From: a virus
DNA length: 43,206 bases
Reading direction: 5' to 3' (one strand)
IMG/VR virus record: IMGVR_UViG_3300036719_004441
Coordinates: 1-43,206 of that record
Shown here: positions 1 to 7,938 of the stretch, piece by piece
Layout of the letters: every line of letters begins with the position of its first letter
Position numbering within the stretch: the stretch's first letter is position 1
Program-made: the position numbers and the translations under genes
Notes under the pieces: model-generated
Seen by the model: only the letters and a program-made list of their open reading frames with translations
The model's database searches: none
What the model was told of the DNA's origin: nothing

Positions 1-1
1 A

Positions 2-442
2 TCTATGCACATGCATAAGCATTCTGTAGGGATTGAAGTTTGTAATTATGGATATGTAACCAAAGGTAGATACCGTAAAGGTAATGCCTGGGTAGCAAAA
101 GATCCTAGCAAATATTATAACTATGCCGGCGGTGAAGTGATTGCATCACATGTAACTACATTGCCAAAAGCATTTCGTGGTCATACAACATGGCATCGAT
201 ATTCAGATAAACAATTACAAGTATTAAAAGATTGGATTCTGTTTATCGCAAATCGTGATAACATTGATATCCATAAAGGATTGATTGAAGAAGTTAAATC
301 AAAAGGCGCAGCAGGTTTTGAATTCAATGAGAACGCCTATTATGGACGAGTTAAAGGAATGTGGACTCATACTAATACTAGAAAAGATAAAGTAGATATG
401 TTTCCTCAGCCTGAACTCATTGACATGTTATTGAGTTTGTAA
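2..442 (+). CDS. N-acetylmuramoyl-L-alanine amidase, C-terminal part (5' end outside window)
   Basis: This appears to be the C-terminal part of an Amidase_2-type peptidoglycan hydrolase, which cuts the bond between MurNAc and L-alanine for lysis or entry. The segment HSVGIEVCNYGY matches the central strand of the family (sxGIElxNxG). YSDKQLQVLKDWI matches the usual helix before the last part of the domain. The C-terminal HTNTRKDKVDMFPQPELI resembles the end of phage amidases and supplies a candidate late zinc ligand. The reading frame is open to the window edge and the N-terminal zinc-binding half is missing, so the ATG at base 5 is probably internal. The next gene begins 3 bases after the stop, suggesting co-transcription. 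Confidence 0.72.
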   Translation, partial: SMHMHKHSVGIEVCNYGYVTKGRYRKGNAWVAKDPSKYYNYAGGEVIASHVTTLPKAFRGHTTWHRYSDKQLQVLKDWILFIANRDNIDIHKGLIEEVKSKGAAGFEFNENAYYGRVKGMWTHTNTRKDKVDMFPQPELIDMLLSL

Positions 443-445
443 ATT

Positions 446-1051
446 ATGGAAAGTGTATTATTAGGAATACTCACGACCGTATTAGGTATCATTGGTACAT
501 TATCAGCTATATGGTTAAAATATTATCTCGAGAAAAAAGCTAAAGCACGAGAATGTGTTGTACAACGTACGGTTGATGAAGATAGTGAAATAATTGAACG
601 ATTGGAAGAACTTAAAGATGAGATTGGTGCAGACCGTATTTCTATATTTTCATTTCATAATGGCGGAGAATATTATTCTGGGCGTAGTATGCAAAAACTA
701 TCTTGTTCATATGAGGTTGTTCGGCCAGGAATTGCTAGACACCAAATGAGATTACAAAACGTTCCAGTATCAGCATGCTTATCGACTATTAAACATTTAA
801 TTGAACGTAAAGAATTTTTATGTTATGATGTAGATAAAGATTTTCCAGAATCTGGATGCAAAAGTTATTTAATTGAATACGGTGTTAAATCAACTTATCA
901 ATATGCTATTTTTGATTTGAATCGTAAAGCAATTGGAATATTACGAGCAGATTTTGTATTAGATAAAGAAAAAATAAATACTAAAGAAACAGATGCATTA
1001 CGATATACTGCAATTAAACTTTCTGGTTATCTGATCGCACAAAAACATTAA
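446..1051 (+). CDS. Membrane-anchored protein with GAF-like domain
   Basis: The protein has 201 residues. Residues 3-25 form one hydrophobic segment followed by a basic, charged stretch (KYYLEKKAKARE), suggesting an N-terminal membrane anchor with the rest in the cytoplasm. Residues about 60-200 have the alternating pattern of a small GAF/PAS-like fold, including FSFHNGGEYYSGRSMQK and a C-terminal strand AIGILRADFVLD. I do not recognise a catalytic motif. It sits directly behind the amidase gene, so a role in lysis or its timing is possible. The GAF-like call rests on pattern only and could be wrong. Confidence 0.5.
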   Translation: MESVLLGILTTVLGIIGTLSAIWLKYYLEKKAKARECVVQRTVDEDSEIIERLEELKDEIGADRISIFSFHNGGEYYSGRSMQKLSCSYEVVRPGIARHQMRLQNVPVSACLSTIKHLIERKEFLCYDVDKDFPESGCKSYLIEYGVKSTYQYAIFDLNRKAIGILRADFVLDKEKINTKETDALRYTAIKLSGYLIAQKH

Positions 1052-1052
1052 T

Positions 1053-1700
1053 ATGAGTTATTTGAACGCAAACATTCCAACCATTACGTGTTTTATACGT
1101 AACGAATTTCTTTTTAATCATACTCAAGGCCATGATGAATATACATTGGTAGATGTACATTCCGTAGCATCAATACAGAAACGTGTTCCATTATTTGAAG
1201 CATTTTTAGAAAATGGAGTAAATTGGACTCGTCGTCCTATACATGCATTCTGTTGGAAACATGATGCTGAACGATTACCATTGACAGAACATATGTACTG
1301 GGATTGCTTTTCATCTTATATCGATGTACAGATACGTGAACGGCTGTCTGGGTTACGTGCTGATTTGATATCTATCACAGGAGTTAAACGTCAAGGCGTA
1401 TACATGTTCACATTGGATTGGTCACATGAAAATCGTAACATGTTGGATACAAATTTCTCTGAAACGCCAGAACATAAATGCGGACATGTTTTCAAAATGG
1501 ATAATGGCAACTATTTCATTTATCCTAACAATCGTATCATATGGATGGACAATGCTTGGACATATCATCGTATAGATAAGAATCCTGGATACAAAATTGA
1601 TATGACAGTTTATTCAGTGGAAGGTAATGGTAAATACGAAACTGATTATAATTACATGACAAATTTTATAAAAAAAGATGAAAAAGATTTGGAAAATTGA
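1053..1700 (+). CDS. Hypothetical protein, 215 aa
   Basis: I do not recognise this protein. It is soluble, rich in aromatic residues and histidine (for example WTRRPIHAFCWKHDAER and MYWDCFSSYIDVQIRERL), and shows no signal peptide or membrane segment. It starts one base after the previous stop, and its C-terminus is lysine-rich. It ends at a middle-type promoter: the TTTG box lies inside its last codons, so it closes the operon begun upstream. Its compact, well-formed sequence and position argue that it is a real gene. Confidence 0.6.
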   Translation: MSYLNANIPTITCFIRNEFLFNHTQGHDEYTLVDVHSVASIQKRVPLFEAFLENGVNWTRRPIHAFCWKHDAERLPLTEHMYWDCFSSYIDVQIRERLSGLRADLISITGVKRQGVYMFTLDWSHENRNMLDTNFSETPEHKCGHVFKMDNGNYFIYPNNRIIWMDNAWTYHRIDKNPGYKIDMTVYSVEGNGKYETDYNYMTNFIKKDEKDLEN

Positions 1701-1719
1701 AAAAGAGTTATTATATTTA
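1688..1719 (+). promoter_or_regulatory. Bacteroidota-type promoter 1 (upstream of the queD-queE operon)
   Basis: TTTG at 1688-1691, then a 20-base spacer, then TATATTTA at 1712-1719 followed by TG. This fits the -33 TTTG / -7 TAnnTTTG layout known from Bacteroidota, except that the last base of the -7 box is A. The spacer contains TTGAAAAAGAGTTAT, nearly the same as in four other sites in this window. The predicted transcript would start near 1723, about 20 bases before the ATG at 1743. Confidence 0.62.
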
Positions 1720-1742
1720 TGTAAATATTAAAAATAAAAGTT

Positions 1743-2084
1743 ATGACCAACGAAAAAGAGTTTAAGTTTAAAGATGTAGAATTAGCAATTAACTTTAAAA
1801 AACTACCAATGTATGATCAAGAATACATTCGTACGATGTTTTATGAAACCGCATTAGACCGTTCAGTGAAATTTACTGGTATCGGTTTCAGCGAATTTTA
1901 TCCCGGCGCTGCTAACTTTACAGTTTTTGATTCTGAACAAGCAATGCATAATGCAATGAGTGAATATGCTAATCCGTATAAGTATACAGCATCACATCGT
2001 TTAAATGGTAAAAAATATTTCTTAGCTTGGACATATGATTATAATAGAGCAAATGCAGTTCAACATATAAAAGAGTTATATTAA
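1743..2084 (+). CDS. Hypothetical protein, 113 aa
   Basis: This is a small acidic-to-neutral soluble protein that I do not recognise. It has no membrane segment and no obvious metal motif; aromatic residues are frequent (for example FSEFYPGAANFTVFD). It is the first gene behind promoter 1, and its stop codon overlaps the start of the QueD-like gene (TAATG), so the two are probably translationally coupled. By position it may belong to the deazaguanine operon, but nothing in the sequence shows a function. Confidence 0.55.
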   Translation: MTNEKEFKFKDVELAINFKKLPMYDQEYIRTMFYETALDRSVKFTGIGFSEFYPGAANFTVFDSEQAMHNAMSEYANPYKYTASHRLNGKKYFLAWTYDYNRANAVQHIKELY

Positions 2085-2548
2085 TGGCTAAATTTCAATC
2101 AACAAAATTATTTGACGGTTACTCAACATGTTTTCGTCAATGGAAAGCAGAAGGAACTCATTGTAGATTTTTACATGGATATGCAGTATCATTCCGAGTA
2201 TGGTTTGAAGGTGATCTAGATCATCGTAATTGGGTATGGGATTTTGGTGGTATGAAACGAGCAAAAAATCAAATTGATGGGATGTCTCCTAAAGATTATT
2301 TCGCATATCTACTAGACCATACTACCATCATTGCTGAAGATGATCCTCATTTAACTTTGTTTAAACAAATGAATGTAGAAGGTATTATACAATTGCGAAT
2401 TTTACCTGCTACGGGATGTGAACGATTTGCAGAATTCTTATACCATACAATAAATGATTTTTTAGCAGTAGAAACAAATGGTAGAGTTAAAGCTACTAAA
2501 GTAGAAGTGTATGAACACGAACGAAACTCGGCAAGTTATGAACAATAA
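2084..2548 (+). CDS. queD: QueD-like 6-carboxytetrahydropterin synthase
   Basis: This QueD/PTPS-fold protein (154 aa) would convert dihydroneopterin triphosphate to 6-carboxy-tetrahydropterin, the second step of 7-deazaguanine synthesis. C27-RFL-H31-G-Y33 aligns with the C...lHGH motif. WDFGGMK (52-58) matches the xDFxxLK strand, LLDHT (76-80) the catalytic Asp-His, and VEVYEHERNSASY the final strand with Glu. The catalytic Cys is kept, but two of the three expected zinc histidines are replaced: AAH reads as TCFRQW and HGH as HGY. It may be a phage-adapted variant or bind metal differently. It lies upstream of QueE, with FolE 2.2 kb further on. Confidence 0.8.
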   Translation: MAKFQSTKLFDGYSTCFRQWKAEGTHCRFLHGYAVSFRVWFEGDLDHRNWVWDFGGMKRAKNQIDGMSPKDYFAYLLDHTTIIAEDDPHLTLFKQMNVEGIIQLRILPATGCERFAEFLYHTINDFLAVETNGRVKATKVEVYEHERNSASYEQ

Positions 2549-2753
2549 TAAAGACCAAATGAAAGTAGAAGTTAATGAGATGGCAATAACTCAACAAATT
2601 AAAATTGCTTTAGAAAACTCCAACCTAAGTGTTGTAGTTACACCGATTATGTTTGATCCTAATGAATTTATACCAGTACTAGGTGTGTTAGTAAAAAACG
2701 AAGATTCTAGTTATACTAGAAAATATACAATAACGGTTAAACTAAATAACTAA
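2538..2753 (+). CDS. Small hypothetical protein, 71 aa
   Basis: This short gene overlaps the end of the QueD-like gene. The ATG at 2538 is used here; an earlier in-frame ATG at 2511 would overlap by 38 bases. The protein has a charged N-terminus and a C-terminal half with beta-type alternation (NLSVVVTPIMFDP, then RKYTITVKL). I know no function. It is kept as a gene because it fills the space exactly between two coupled genes and the next start follows after 3 bases. Confidence 0.45.
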   Translation: MNNNKDQMKVEVNEMAITQQIKIALENSNLSVVVTPIMFDPNEFIPVLGVLVKNEDSSYTRKYTITVKLNN

Positions 2754-2756
2754 ACC

Positions 2757-3131
2757 ATGAAGGATAATGAAGAAACATATATATCGCTTTTTGAATATTT
2801 AGGTAAAGGTTCTGGCGGATCGAACATCGGTCGAGAAGTAACAGCAGAAGCTGTTAAACAAGGCATTGAGATTAAATGGAGAATGTTACCGAAAGAAATT
2901 CAAAAACCAGAATACTCTCAAGTGCAATTATATCCTATATCATTTTTAGATGAATATTTTGCAACTAAGCCTGAGATGGATTTAACACCAATTGTACGAC
3001 GATCTGCTTTAATACAAATATATCAGCGACTCGAAGAGCTAGAATTGAAAATTAAAGTTTTATTAGATAAATTAGAAACAAATGTTACCAATAGTAATGA
3101 GCACGATGACACAGATGAACTACCGTTTTGA
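2757..3131 (+). CDS. Hypothetical protein with SSB-like acidic C-terminal tip
   Basis: This 124-residue protein is of unknown function. The N-terminal part contains a conserved-looking stretch SLFEYLGKGSGGSNIGRE, and residues 85-110 form a probable coiled helix (RRSALIQIYQRLEELELK). The very end, HDDTDELPF, resembles the acidic tip of bacterial single-strand binding proteins (DDxIPF type), which docks replication and repair enzymes. That likeness covers only a few residues and there is no evident OB fold. It overlaps the QueE gene. Confidence 0.55.
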   Translation: MKDNEETYISLFEYLGKGSGGSNIGREVTAEAVKQGIEIKWRMLPKEIQKPEYSQVQLYPISFLDEYFATKPEMDLTPIVRRSALIQIYQRLEELELKIKVLLDKLETNVTNSNEHDDTDELPF

Positions 3132-3915
3132 ACCACGGCCAGGAGATGTACGAATTTTTGATTATGATAAAGTTCTACCAATAGTCGAATTGTACAGATG
3201 CGTACAAAGCGAAGGCAGTAGATTTGGACGACCGACAATTGCAATCCGTACGACCGGATGTACGCACCGATGTTACTTCGGAGAAGGTGGATGGTGTGAC
3301 AGTTGGTACACATCTATTCATCCAGAGAAAGGTAAATTCACATTCAATGATATCATTAAAATATACGATGAAAACCCTCATGTTAAAGAAATGATGATCA
3401 CTGGCGGATCGCCTACAATGCATCCAGCATTGTTAAATGAATTGACTGTATTTGCACTGAAACGTGGCATTGTAACTACATTGGAAACCGAAGGTAGTCA
3501 TTTCATTGAAACTACGTTGCCAATTGATCTTATTTCATTATCACCTAAATTCAATAATTCAATTCCTAAATTAGGAGCTATAACACCTCAAGGTGCAGTC
3601 GTTGATCAGAAAATGATTAACCAACATAACAAATTCAGACTGCATAAAGAAAACATTGCAAAGATGATTAAGTATCATCATAACTATCATTACAAACCAG
3701 TATGGGATGGTACAGAAGAAAATTTAAAAGAAATAGAAGATTTTCGTGTTGAACTTGGCATTCCAAAGCATAGAACATATATTATGCCAGCCGGTGATAC
3801 AAGAGAAGAACTAATTAAAATGTATCCTATCGTATTTGAAATGGTCGCAGAACATGGTTATAATATGACCGGTAGAGACCATATCATTGCATATGATACT
3901 GAACGAGGAGTATAA
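3097..3915 (+). CDS. queE: QueE-like 7-carboxy-7-deazaguanine synthase (radical SAM)
   Basis: QueE turns 6-carboxytetrahydropterin into 7-carboxy-7-deazaguanine (CDG) using SAM and a 4Fe-4S cluster. The leader LYRCVQSEGSRFGRPTIAIR matches the QueE start (xSlQGEGxxxGxpxxFiR). The cluster cysteines are spaced C-X3-C-X7-C (GCTHRCYFGEGGWCDSW), longer than the common CX3CX2C. MMITGGSP is the GGEP-like SAM motif, and LETEGSHF and LISLSPK are the later strands. The C-terminal half is ordinary for the family. Start choice is uncertain: in-frame ATGs lie at 3082, 3097, 3106 and 3115, all overlapping the previous gene, without a clear ribosome site. Confidence 0.85.
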   Translation: MSTMTQMNYRFEPRPGDVRIFDYDKVLPIVELYRCVQSEGSRFGRPTIAIRTTGCTHRCYFGEGGWCDSWYTSIHPEKGKFTFNDIIKIYDENPHVKEMMITGGSPTMHPALLNELTVFALKRGIVTTLETEGSHFIETTLPIDLISLSPKFNNSIPKLGAITPQGAVVDQKMINQHNKFRLHKENIAKMIKYHHNYHYKPVWDGTEENLKEIEDFRVELGIPKHRTYIMPAGDTREELIKMYPIVFEMVAEHGYNMTGRDHIIAYDTERGV

Positions 3916-3935
3916 AAAATAAAAAAAGGAAAACA

Positions 3936-4244
3936 ATGCAAGAAACTTATGATTGGCAACCGATAGGTGACCTAGTTTTATTAAAAGAAATTGAAGCACC
4001 AACCAAATCAAAAGGTGGTTTGATATTATCAAATGCATCGACAGATTATGTGAAAGCTAAGGTAACGGCTGTCGGTCCTGGTCTGTTTACACATACGGGT
4101 GACAGGATTCCAATGACCGTTGCAGTCGGTGATATCGTAATGATTCATAAAAATCAAAGCGGTGAAAATAAAAAAGTTAAACTTAATGATGAATCATTTC
4201 TTTTAGTACATGAAGGTGATTTATCATTAAGATGCTTATGTTAA
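3936..4244 (+). CDS. GroES-like co-chaperonin
   Basis: A 102-residue cpn10-family protein that would cap a chaperonin ring. IGDLVLLKEIEAPTKSKGG matches the first strand and the start of the mobile loop, KVTAVGPG the central turn, and VAVGDIVMIHKNQSGE plus FLLVHEGDL the second half of the fold. The mobile loop KSKGGLILS is recognisable. T4 uses gp31 in this role with host GroEL, but this genome also encodes its own GroEL at 13.1 kb. An A-rich AAAGGAAAA ribosome site precedes the ATG. The gene sits between QueE and a small membrane protein. Confidence 0.85.
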   Translation: MQETYDWQPIGDLVLLKEIEAPTKSKGGLILSNASTDYVKAKVTAVGPGLFTHTGDRIPMTVAVGDIVMIHKNQSGENKKVKLNDESFLLVHEGDLSLRCLC

Positions 4245-4283
4245 ACAAATGTCTCGCGCGACACTAAATTAAAAGGAGTAAAT

Positions 4284-4667
4284 ATGGAAACATTAATTTT
4301 CGTTTTAGGTACACTCAGTGGTTTGGTGTTATTAGCGCTTGGCTACGCGGTAGTGGGTGTGATTAAGATTAACAAATTAACAAAATCACTACAACAACAA
4401 ATCGAAGGAATTCATCGTGATGGATTTCGAGATATATGGCAAACTATAGATCAAAGGTCATCTGAAGTAGATCGTCGTTTTCATGAACTATTTATGGAAA
4501 TGGACAAGCGTTGGAACGAATTGCATCACGAATTAAACAATCGATTTAGCGATGTAAATTCAGAAATCAATGAAACGCGAAGATATACTGATTCGCGATT
4601 AGACAAGATGATTGATAGTCTTACTAACAAAGACAGTAAAAACAAAAAAACTGTGGAAACAGTTTAA
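4284..4667 (+). CDS. Small membrane protein with coiled-coil tail
   Basis: This 127-residue protein has one strong hydrophobic N-terminal segment (residues 4-28, LIFVLGTLSGLVLLALGYAV). A long charged helix with heptad spacing follows (about 33-115, for example IDQRSSEVDRRFHELFMEMD). The layout is a membrane-anchored coiled coil. AAAAGGAGTAAAT before the ATG is a good Shine-Dalgarno sequence, in contrast to most neighbours. The function is unknown; a spanin-like or membrane-scaffold role is possible but not shown. A short GC-rich palindrome TCGCGCGA lies in the gap upstream. Confidence 0.6.
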   Translation: METLIFVLGTLSGLVLLALGYAVVGVIKINKLTKSLQQQIEGIHRDGFRDIWQTIDQRSSEVDRRFHELFMEMDKRWNELHHELNNRFSDVNSEINETRRYTDSRLDKMIDSLTNKDSKNKKTVETV

Positions 4668-4690
4668 TAATTAAAATTGTCGTGCGAGCA

Positions 4691-4722
4691 TTTGTTTTAT
4701 TGAAAAAGATTTTTTATATTTA
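4691..4722 (+). promoter_or_regulatory. Bacteroidota-type promoter 2 (upstream of folE and DNA polymerase)
   Basis: TTTG at 4691-4694, a 20-base spacer containing TTGAAAAAGATTTTT, and TATATTTA at 4715-4722. Start of transcription would be near 4726. The ATG at 4728 would then be nearly leaderless, while the in-frame ATG at 4740 would have a short leader. Confidence 0.62.
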
Positions 4723-4727
4723 TTGAA

Positions 4728-5408
4728 ATGAAAAAAAATATGACGAATAATAAATTTGAAATTGAACTAGTTAAACTAGGATATGCAAATGGCTCAGCCC
4801 CCGGGGCTCCTTTTACCAGAGATGAAAAAGATAAGATGATCCAAGAGGCTGCTGATGCATTTGGTAAGTTTTTAGATGCATTGAAATGTGATTGGCGTAA
4901 TGATCCAAATTCGAGTGATACACCTCGCCGTGTTGCCAAAGCATATGTGAATGACTTATGGGCAGGTCGATATAATGGTACACCTGATATCACTGCATTT
5001 CCATCTGACGGATATGATGGTATGGTTTTTGAAGGAGGTATTCCGTTAACATCGATGTGTTCGCACCATCATCAAACCATAATGGGTCGTGTACATGTTG
5101 CATATATTCCAGGAGCTGATAGTAAAGTAATAGGTCTTTCCAAATTGAATAGACTAGTAGAGCACTTTGGAAGACGAGGCGCCATTCAAGAGCAATTAAC
5201 TGTTGCAATTCATAATGCCATAGATACCATTATCAATGACAATAAAGGCGTTGCTGTTATGATAGAAGCTACTCATAACTGTGTACAATGTCGTGGTGTT
5301 AAGCATGGCGGTGCATCAATGAAGACATCTAAATTGACAGGTGCATTCAAAGAGAATGATGCTACTCGAGCAGAGTTTTATGAATTTGTAAAAGGTTATA
5401 ACAACTAA
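4728..5408 (+). CDS. folE: GTP cyclohydrolase I
   Basis: FolE converts GTP to dihydroneopterin triphosphate, the entry step of folate and 7-deazaguanine synthesis. All core motifs are present: C111-SHH (zinc Cys and His114), GRVHVAYIPG, VIGLSKLNRLVEHFGRR, IQEQLT and ATHNC185VQCRGV with the third zinc ligand. The 226-residue length is normal. It follows promoter 2 and sits 2 bases ahead of the DNA polymerase gene, linking precursor supply to replication. With QueD, QueE and DpdA in the same region, its purpose is probably DNA base modification rather than folate. The translation start may be the ATG at 4740, given the promoter position. Confidence 0.93.
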   Translation: MKKNMTNNKFEIELVKLGYANGSAPGAPFTRDEKDKMIQEAADAFGKFLDALKCDWRNDPNSSDTPRRVAKAYVNDLWAGRYNGTPDITAFPSDGYDGMVFEGGIPLTSMCSHHHQTIMGRVHVAYIPGADSKVIGLSKLNRLVEHFGRRGAIQEQLTVAIHNAIDTIINDNKGVAVMIEATHNCVQCRGVKHGGASMKTSKLTGAFKENDATRAEFYEFVKGYNN

Positions 5409-5410
5409 GA

Positions 5411-7891
5411 ATGTATCAAGCAATCGCGTATCATAAGAACACCAATACGGTGCATATCTGGGATGATCATAAAGGTCATATCAAATTAAAATATAAACCT
5501 TACGCATATCGTAAATCATCATATGGAAAGTATGTTGCATTAGATGGTACGTTAGTTGATAAGATTTTCGAATTTGACCCTCATGATAAAAATTTATATG
5601 AATCTGATATCAATCCAGAAACTCGTACATTAATTGATATGTACAAAGAATCGGATGATTCTTCAATAGGACATAGATTATTAACTATAGATATTGAGGT
5701 TGATATAGCTGACGGATTTCCTGTTCCAGAAACAGCAGAGCATGAGATAACATCGATTGCAATTTACGACCATGCCGGTGATAATCGGTATGTATGGATT
5801 TTAGATAAGGAAGGCGTTGTTGAGTCAACAACAAAGAACAATGTACAGATCATTAGTTGTAATGACGAGTATACATTGTTATCAAAATTCATGTCGACAT
5901 ATTATGAAGTACAGCCTACTATCATAACTGGATGGAACATTGACTTCTTTGATATTCCATATCTTTATAATCGATTAGTAAAAGTGCTAGGCGAAAGTAC
6001 TGCCAGAACAATGTCACCTATCAAAGATGTTATCTGGCTGAAACATAGAAACCGCTATCGTATATCAGGCGTATCATGTCTTGACTATATGGCATTGTAT
6101 AAAAACTTTACATATTCTCAGGAGTCAAGTTATTCATTAGAAGCTATATCTCAAAAAGAATTAGGTAAAGGTAAAATTAAATACGAAGGTTCATTAGATG
6201 ATTTATTGAAGCGCGATATTCAAGCGTATATCGATTATAACATGAACGACGTCGACCTGGTAGTTGAGCTAGATAAAAAAATGAAACTTATTGATTTGGC
6301 TCGTGGCATATGTCATAAAGGTCATGTTCCGTATGAAGACTTTTTATTTGCTACTAGATATTTGGATGGCGCCGCTGTTACATATCTTAACCGCTTGAAT
6401 CTGGTTGCTCCTAATCGAAAAGAACGAGATTCTGATGAGCCATTGGACTTGCTTGGAGCGTATGTTAAAGCCCCAAATCCGGGCCGTTACAAATGGGTAT
6501 ATGACCTTGACTTAACATCGCTATATCCTAGTATCATTATGACACTTGGAATTTCGCCCGAAACGAAAGTAACTAAATTAAATAACTTTGATGGTCAGAA
6601 ATATATAAAGAATCATGAGGTTCGATATAGCGATGGCTGGAATGAATGGAAAGACAGTGAAGAACTACGTAGTTATTTAGAATCGAATCAATATTCGATT
6701 GCAGCTAATGGAGTCGTGTATGATACAAAGATTGTCGGATTTTTACCATCGATATTAAATAAATGGTTTGATGAACGCGTTGACTATAAGAACCTACGTA
6801 AAAAATATGAAAAAGAAGGCGATGAAGCTAAAGCAGAATATTATGATAGGATGCAGTTAGTAACCAAAATTCTTTTGAATTCATTTTATGGTGTACTTGG
6901 TAATCCAGGTTTCCGATTCTTTGATCCAGATAATGCAACAGCTATTACATCGACCGGCCAGCAATTAATTAAATTTACTGCTGATATAGGTAATCAGTAT
7001 TATACAAAAGAACTTGGAGAACAAAAAGACTATTGTATTTATACAGATACCGATTCAACTTTCTTTTCATCGCTTCCAATCATACAAAAGCGATATCCTG
7101 GATTCGATGTTAAAGATGAAAAATGGATGGCTGAAAAAACTATTGAAGTTGCATCCGAAGTTCAGAATTTCATTAACAGAGCTTATGATATTTATGCTCA
7201 GCGATTTCATAATGTTGCAACTCATAGATTTGATATCAAACAAGAATTTGTAGCCAAAGCTGGTTTATGGATTGCAAAGAAACGGTATGCTCAGTGGCTG
7301 ATCAATCAGGAAGGTCATACTATTTCAAAACTTGATGTGAAAGGATTAGATGTTGTAAGATCATCTTTCCCAGCAGCATTTCGTAAGTTCATGGCTGAAG
7401 TGTTGGAGGATATCTTAAATGATATTTCAAAAGAAGAATTAGATGAAAAGATACTCAACTTCAAAGAGTATATGAAGACGGTTGATATCATTTCAGTAAT
7501 GTTTCCAATCGGTGTTAAAGATATAAAGAAACATTTATTTAGAGGACGTAAAGCATTTGATGCTCCATTGAAAGGAACGCCGGTCCATGTTAAGTCAGCA
7601 GTTAGTTATAATGATTTGTTGCAATATCATAACATCAAAAATATTCGTGAGATCATCGATGGTGAAAAAATAAAATGGACTTATCTTAAACAGAATTCAT
7701 TTGGATTGCAACAAGTAGCTATCAAAGGTTCTGAAGATCCAGATGTTATTATGAATTTTGTTAAGCAACATATTGATTATGATAAAGTATTCAAATCAGC
7801 GTTTGAAAATAAGCTTAATGATTTCTATGGTGCATTGAATTGGGGTAGGGTTCCTGAGAATAATAATTTAGGAAAGTTTTTTGCATTTTAA
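5411..7891 (+). CDS. Family B DNA polymerase (T4 gp43-like)
   Basis: This is a replicative polymerase of 826 residues with an intact proofreading domain. Exo I is LLTIDIEVD (D94, E96), Exo II GWNIDFFDIP (N177, D178) and Exo III YNMND (276-280). Polymerase motif A is DLDLTSLYPS (D365/D367), motif B KILLNSFYGVLG (487-498), and motif C YTDTDSTFF (D546, D548). KKRY (623-626) precedes the thumb. The length is somewhat below T4 gp43 (about 900). It is co-transcribed with folE, and the clamp and clamp-loader genes lie 3-9 kb downstream. No intein, split or frameshift is seen. Confidence 0.95.
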   Translation: MYQAIAYHKNTNTVHIWDDHKGHIKLKYKPYAYRKSSYGKYVALDGTLVDKIFEFDPHDKNLYESDINPETRTLIDMYKESDDSSIGHRLLTIDIEVDIADGFPVPETAEHEITSIAIYDHAGDNRYVWILDKEGVVESTTKNNVQIISCNDEYTLLSKFMSTYYEVQPTIITGWNIDFFDIPYLYNRLVKVLGESTARTMSPIKDVIWLKHRNRYRISGVSCLDYMALYKNFTYSQESSYSLEAISQKELGKGKIKYEGSLDDLLKRDIQAYIDYNMNDVDLVVELDKKMKLIDLARGICHKGHVPYEDFLFATRYLDGAAVTYLNRLNLVAPNRKERDSDEPLDLLGAYVKAPNPGRYKWVYDLDLTSLYPSIIMTLGISPETKVTKLNNFDGQKYIKNHEVRYSDGWNEWKDSEELRSYLESNQYSIAANGVVYDTKIVGFLPSILNKWFDERVDYKNLRKKYEKEGDEAKAEYYDRMQLVTKILLNSFYGVLGNPGFRFFDPDNATAITSTGQQLIKFTADIGNQYYTKELGEQKDYCIYTDTDSTFFSSLPIIQKRYPGFDVKDEKWMAEKTIEVASEVQNFINRAYDIYAQRFHNVATHRFDIKQEFVAKAGLWIAKKRYAQWLINQEGHTISKLDVKGLDVVRSSFPAAFRKFMAEVLEDILNDISKEELDEKILNFKEYMKTVDIISVMFPIGVKDIKKHLFRGRKAFDAPLKGTPVHVKSAVSYNDLLQYHNIKNIREIIDGEKIKWTYLKQNSFGLQQVAIKGSEDPDVIMNFVKQHIDYDKVFKSAFENKLNDFYGALNWGRVPENNNLGKFFAF

Positions 7892-7923
7892 TTAGGACGT
7901 TTGAAAAATAGTTATTATATTAA
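7892..7923 (+). promoter_or_regulatory. Bacteroidota-type promoter 3 (upstream of the glycosyltransferase-dpdA-clamp operon)
   Basis: TTAG at 7892-7895 (one mismatch to TTTG), a 20-base spacer containing TTGAAAAATAGTTAT, and TATATTAA at 7916-7923. It is the weakest member of the family at both boxes, but the internal spacer block is identical to promoter 5. Predicted start is near 7927, 12 bases before the ATG at 7939. Confidence 0.5.
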
Positions 7924-7938
7924 ATCAAAATTAAAAAT

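Noticed and set aside
1697-1721. Reading the promoters as TTG-N12-TATATTTATG (short-spaced -35/-10)
   Set aside because: A 12-base spacer fits no known sigma factor. The TTTG box exactly 20 bases upstream in four of five sites fits Bacteroidota better, so the inner TTG block is treated as spacer or factor site.
4245-4283. TCGCGCGA palindrome as a possible terminator
   Set aside because: There is no T-run after it and the stem is short. An operator is possible but not supported by a second copy.
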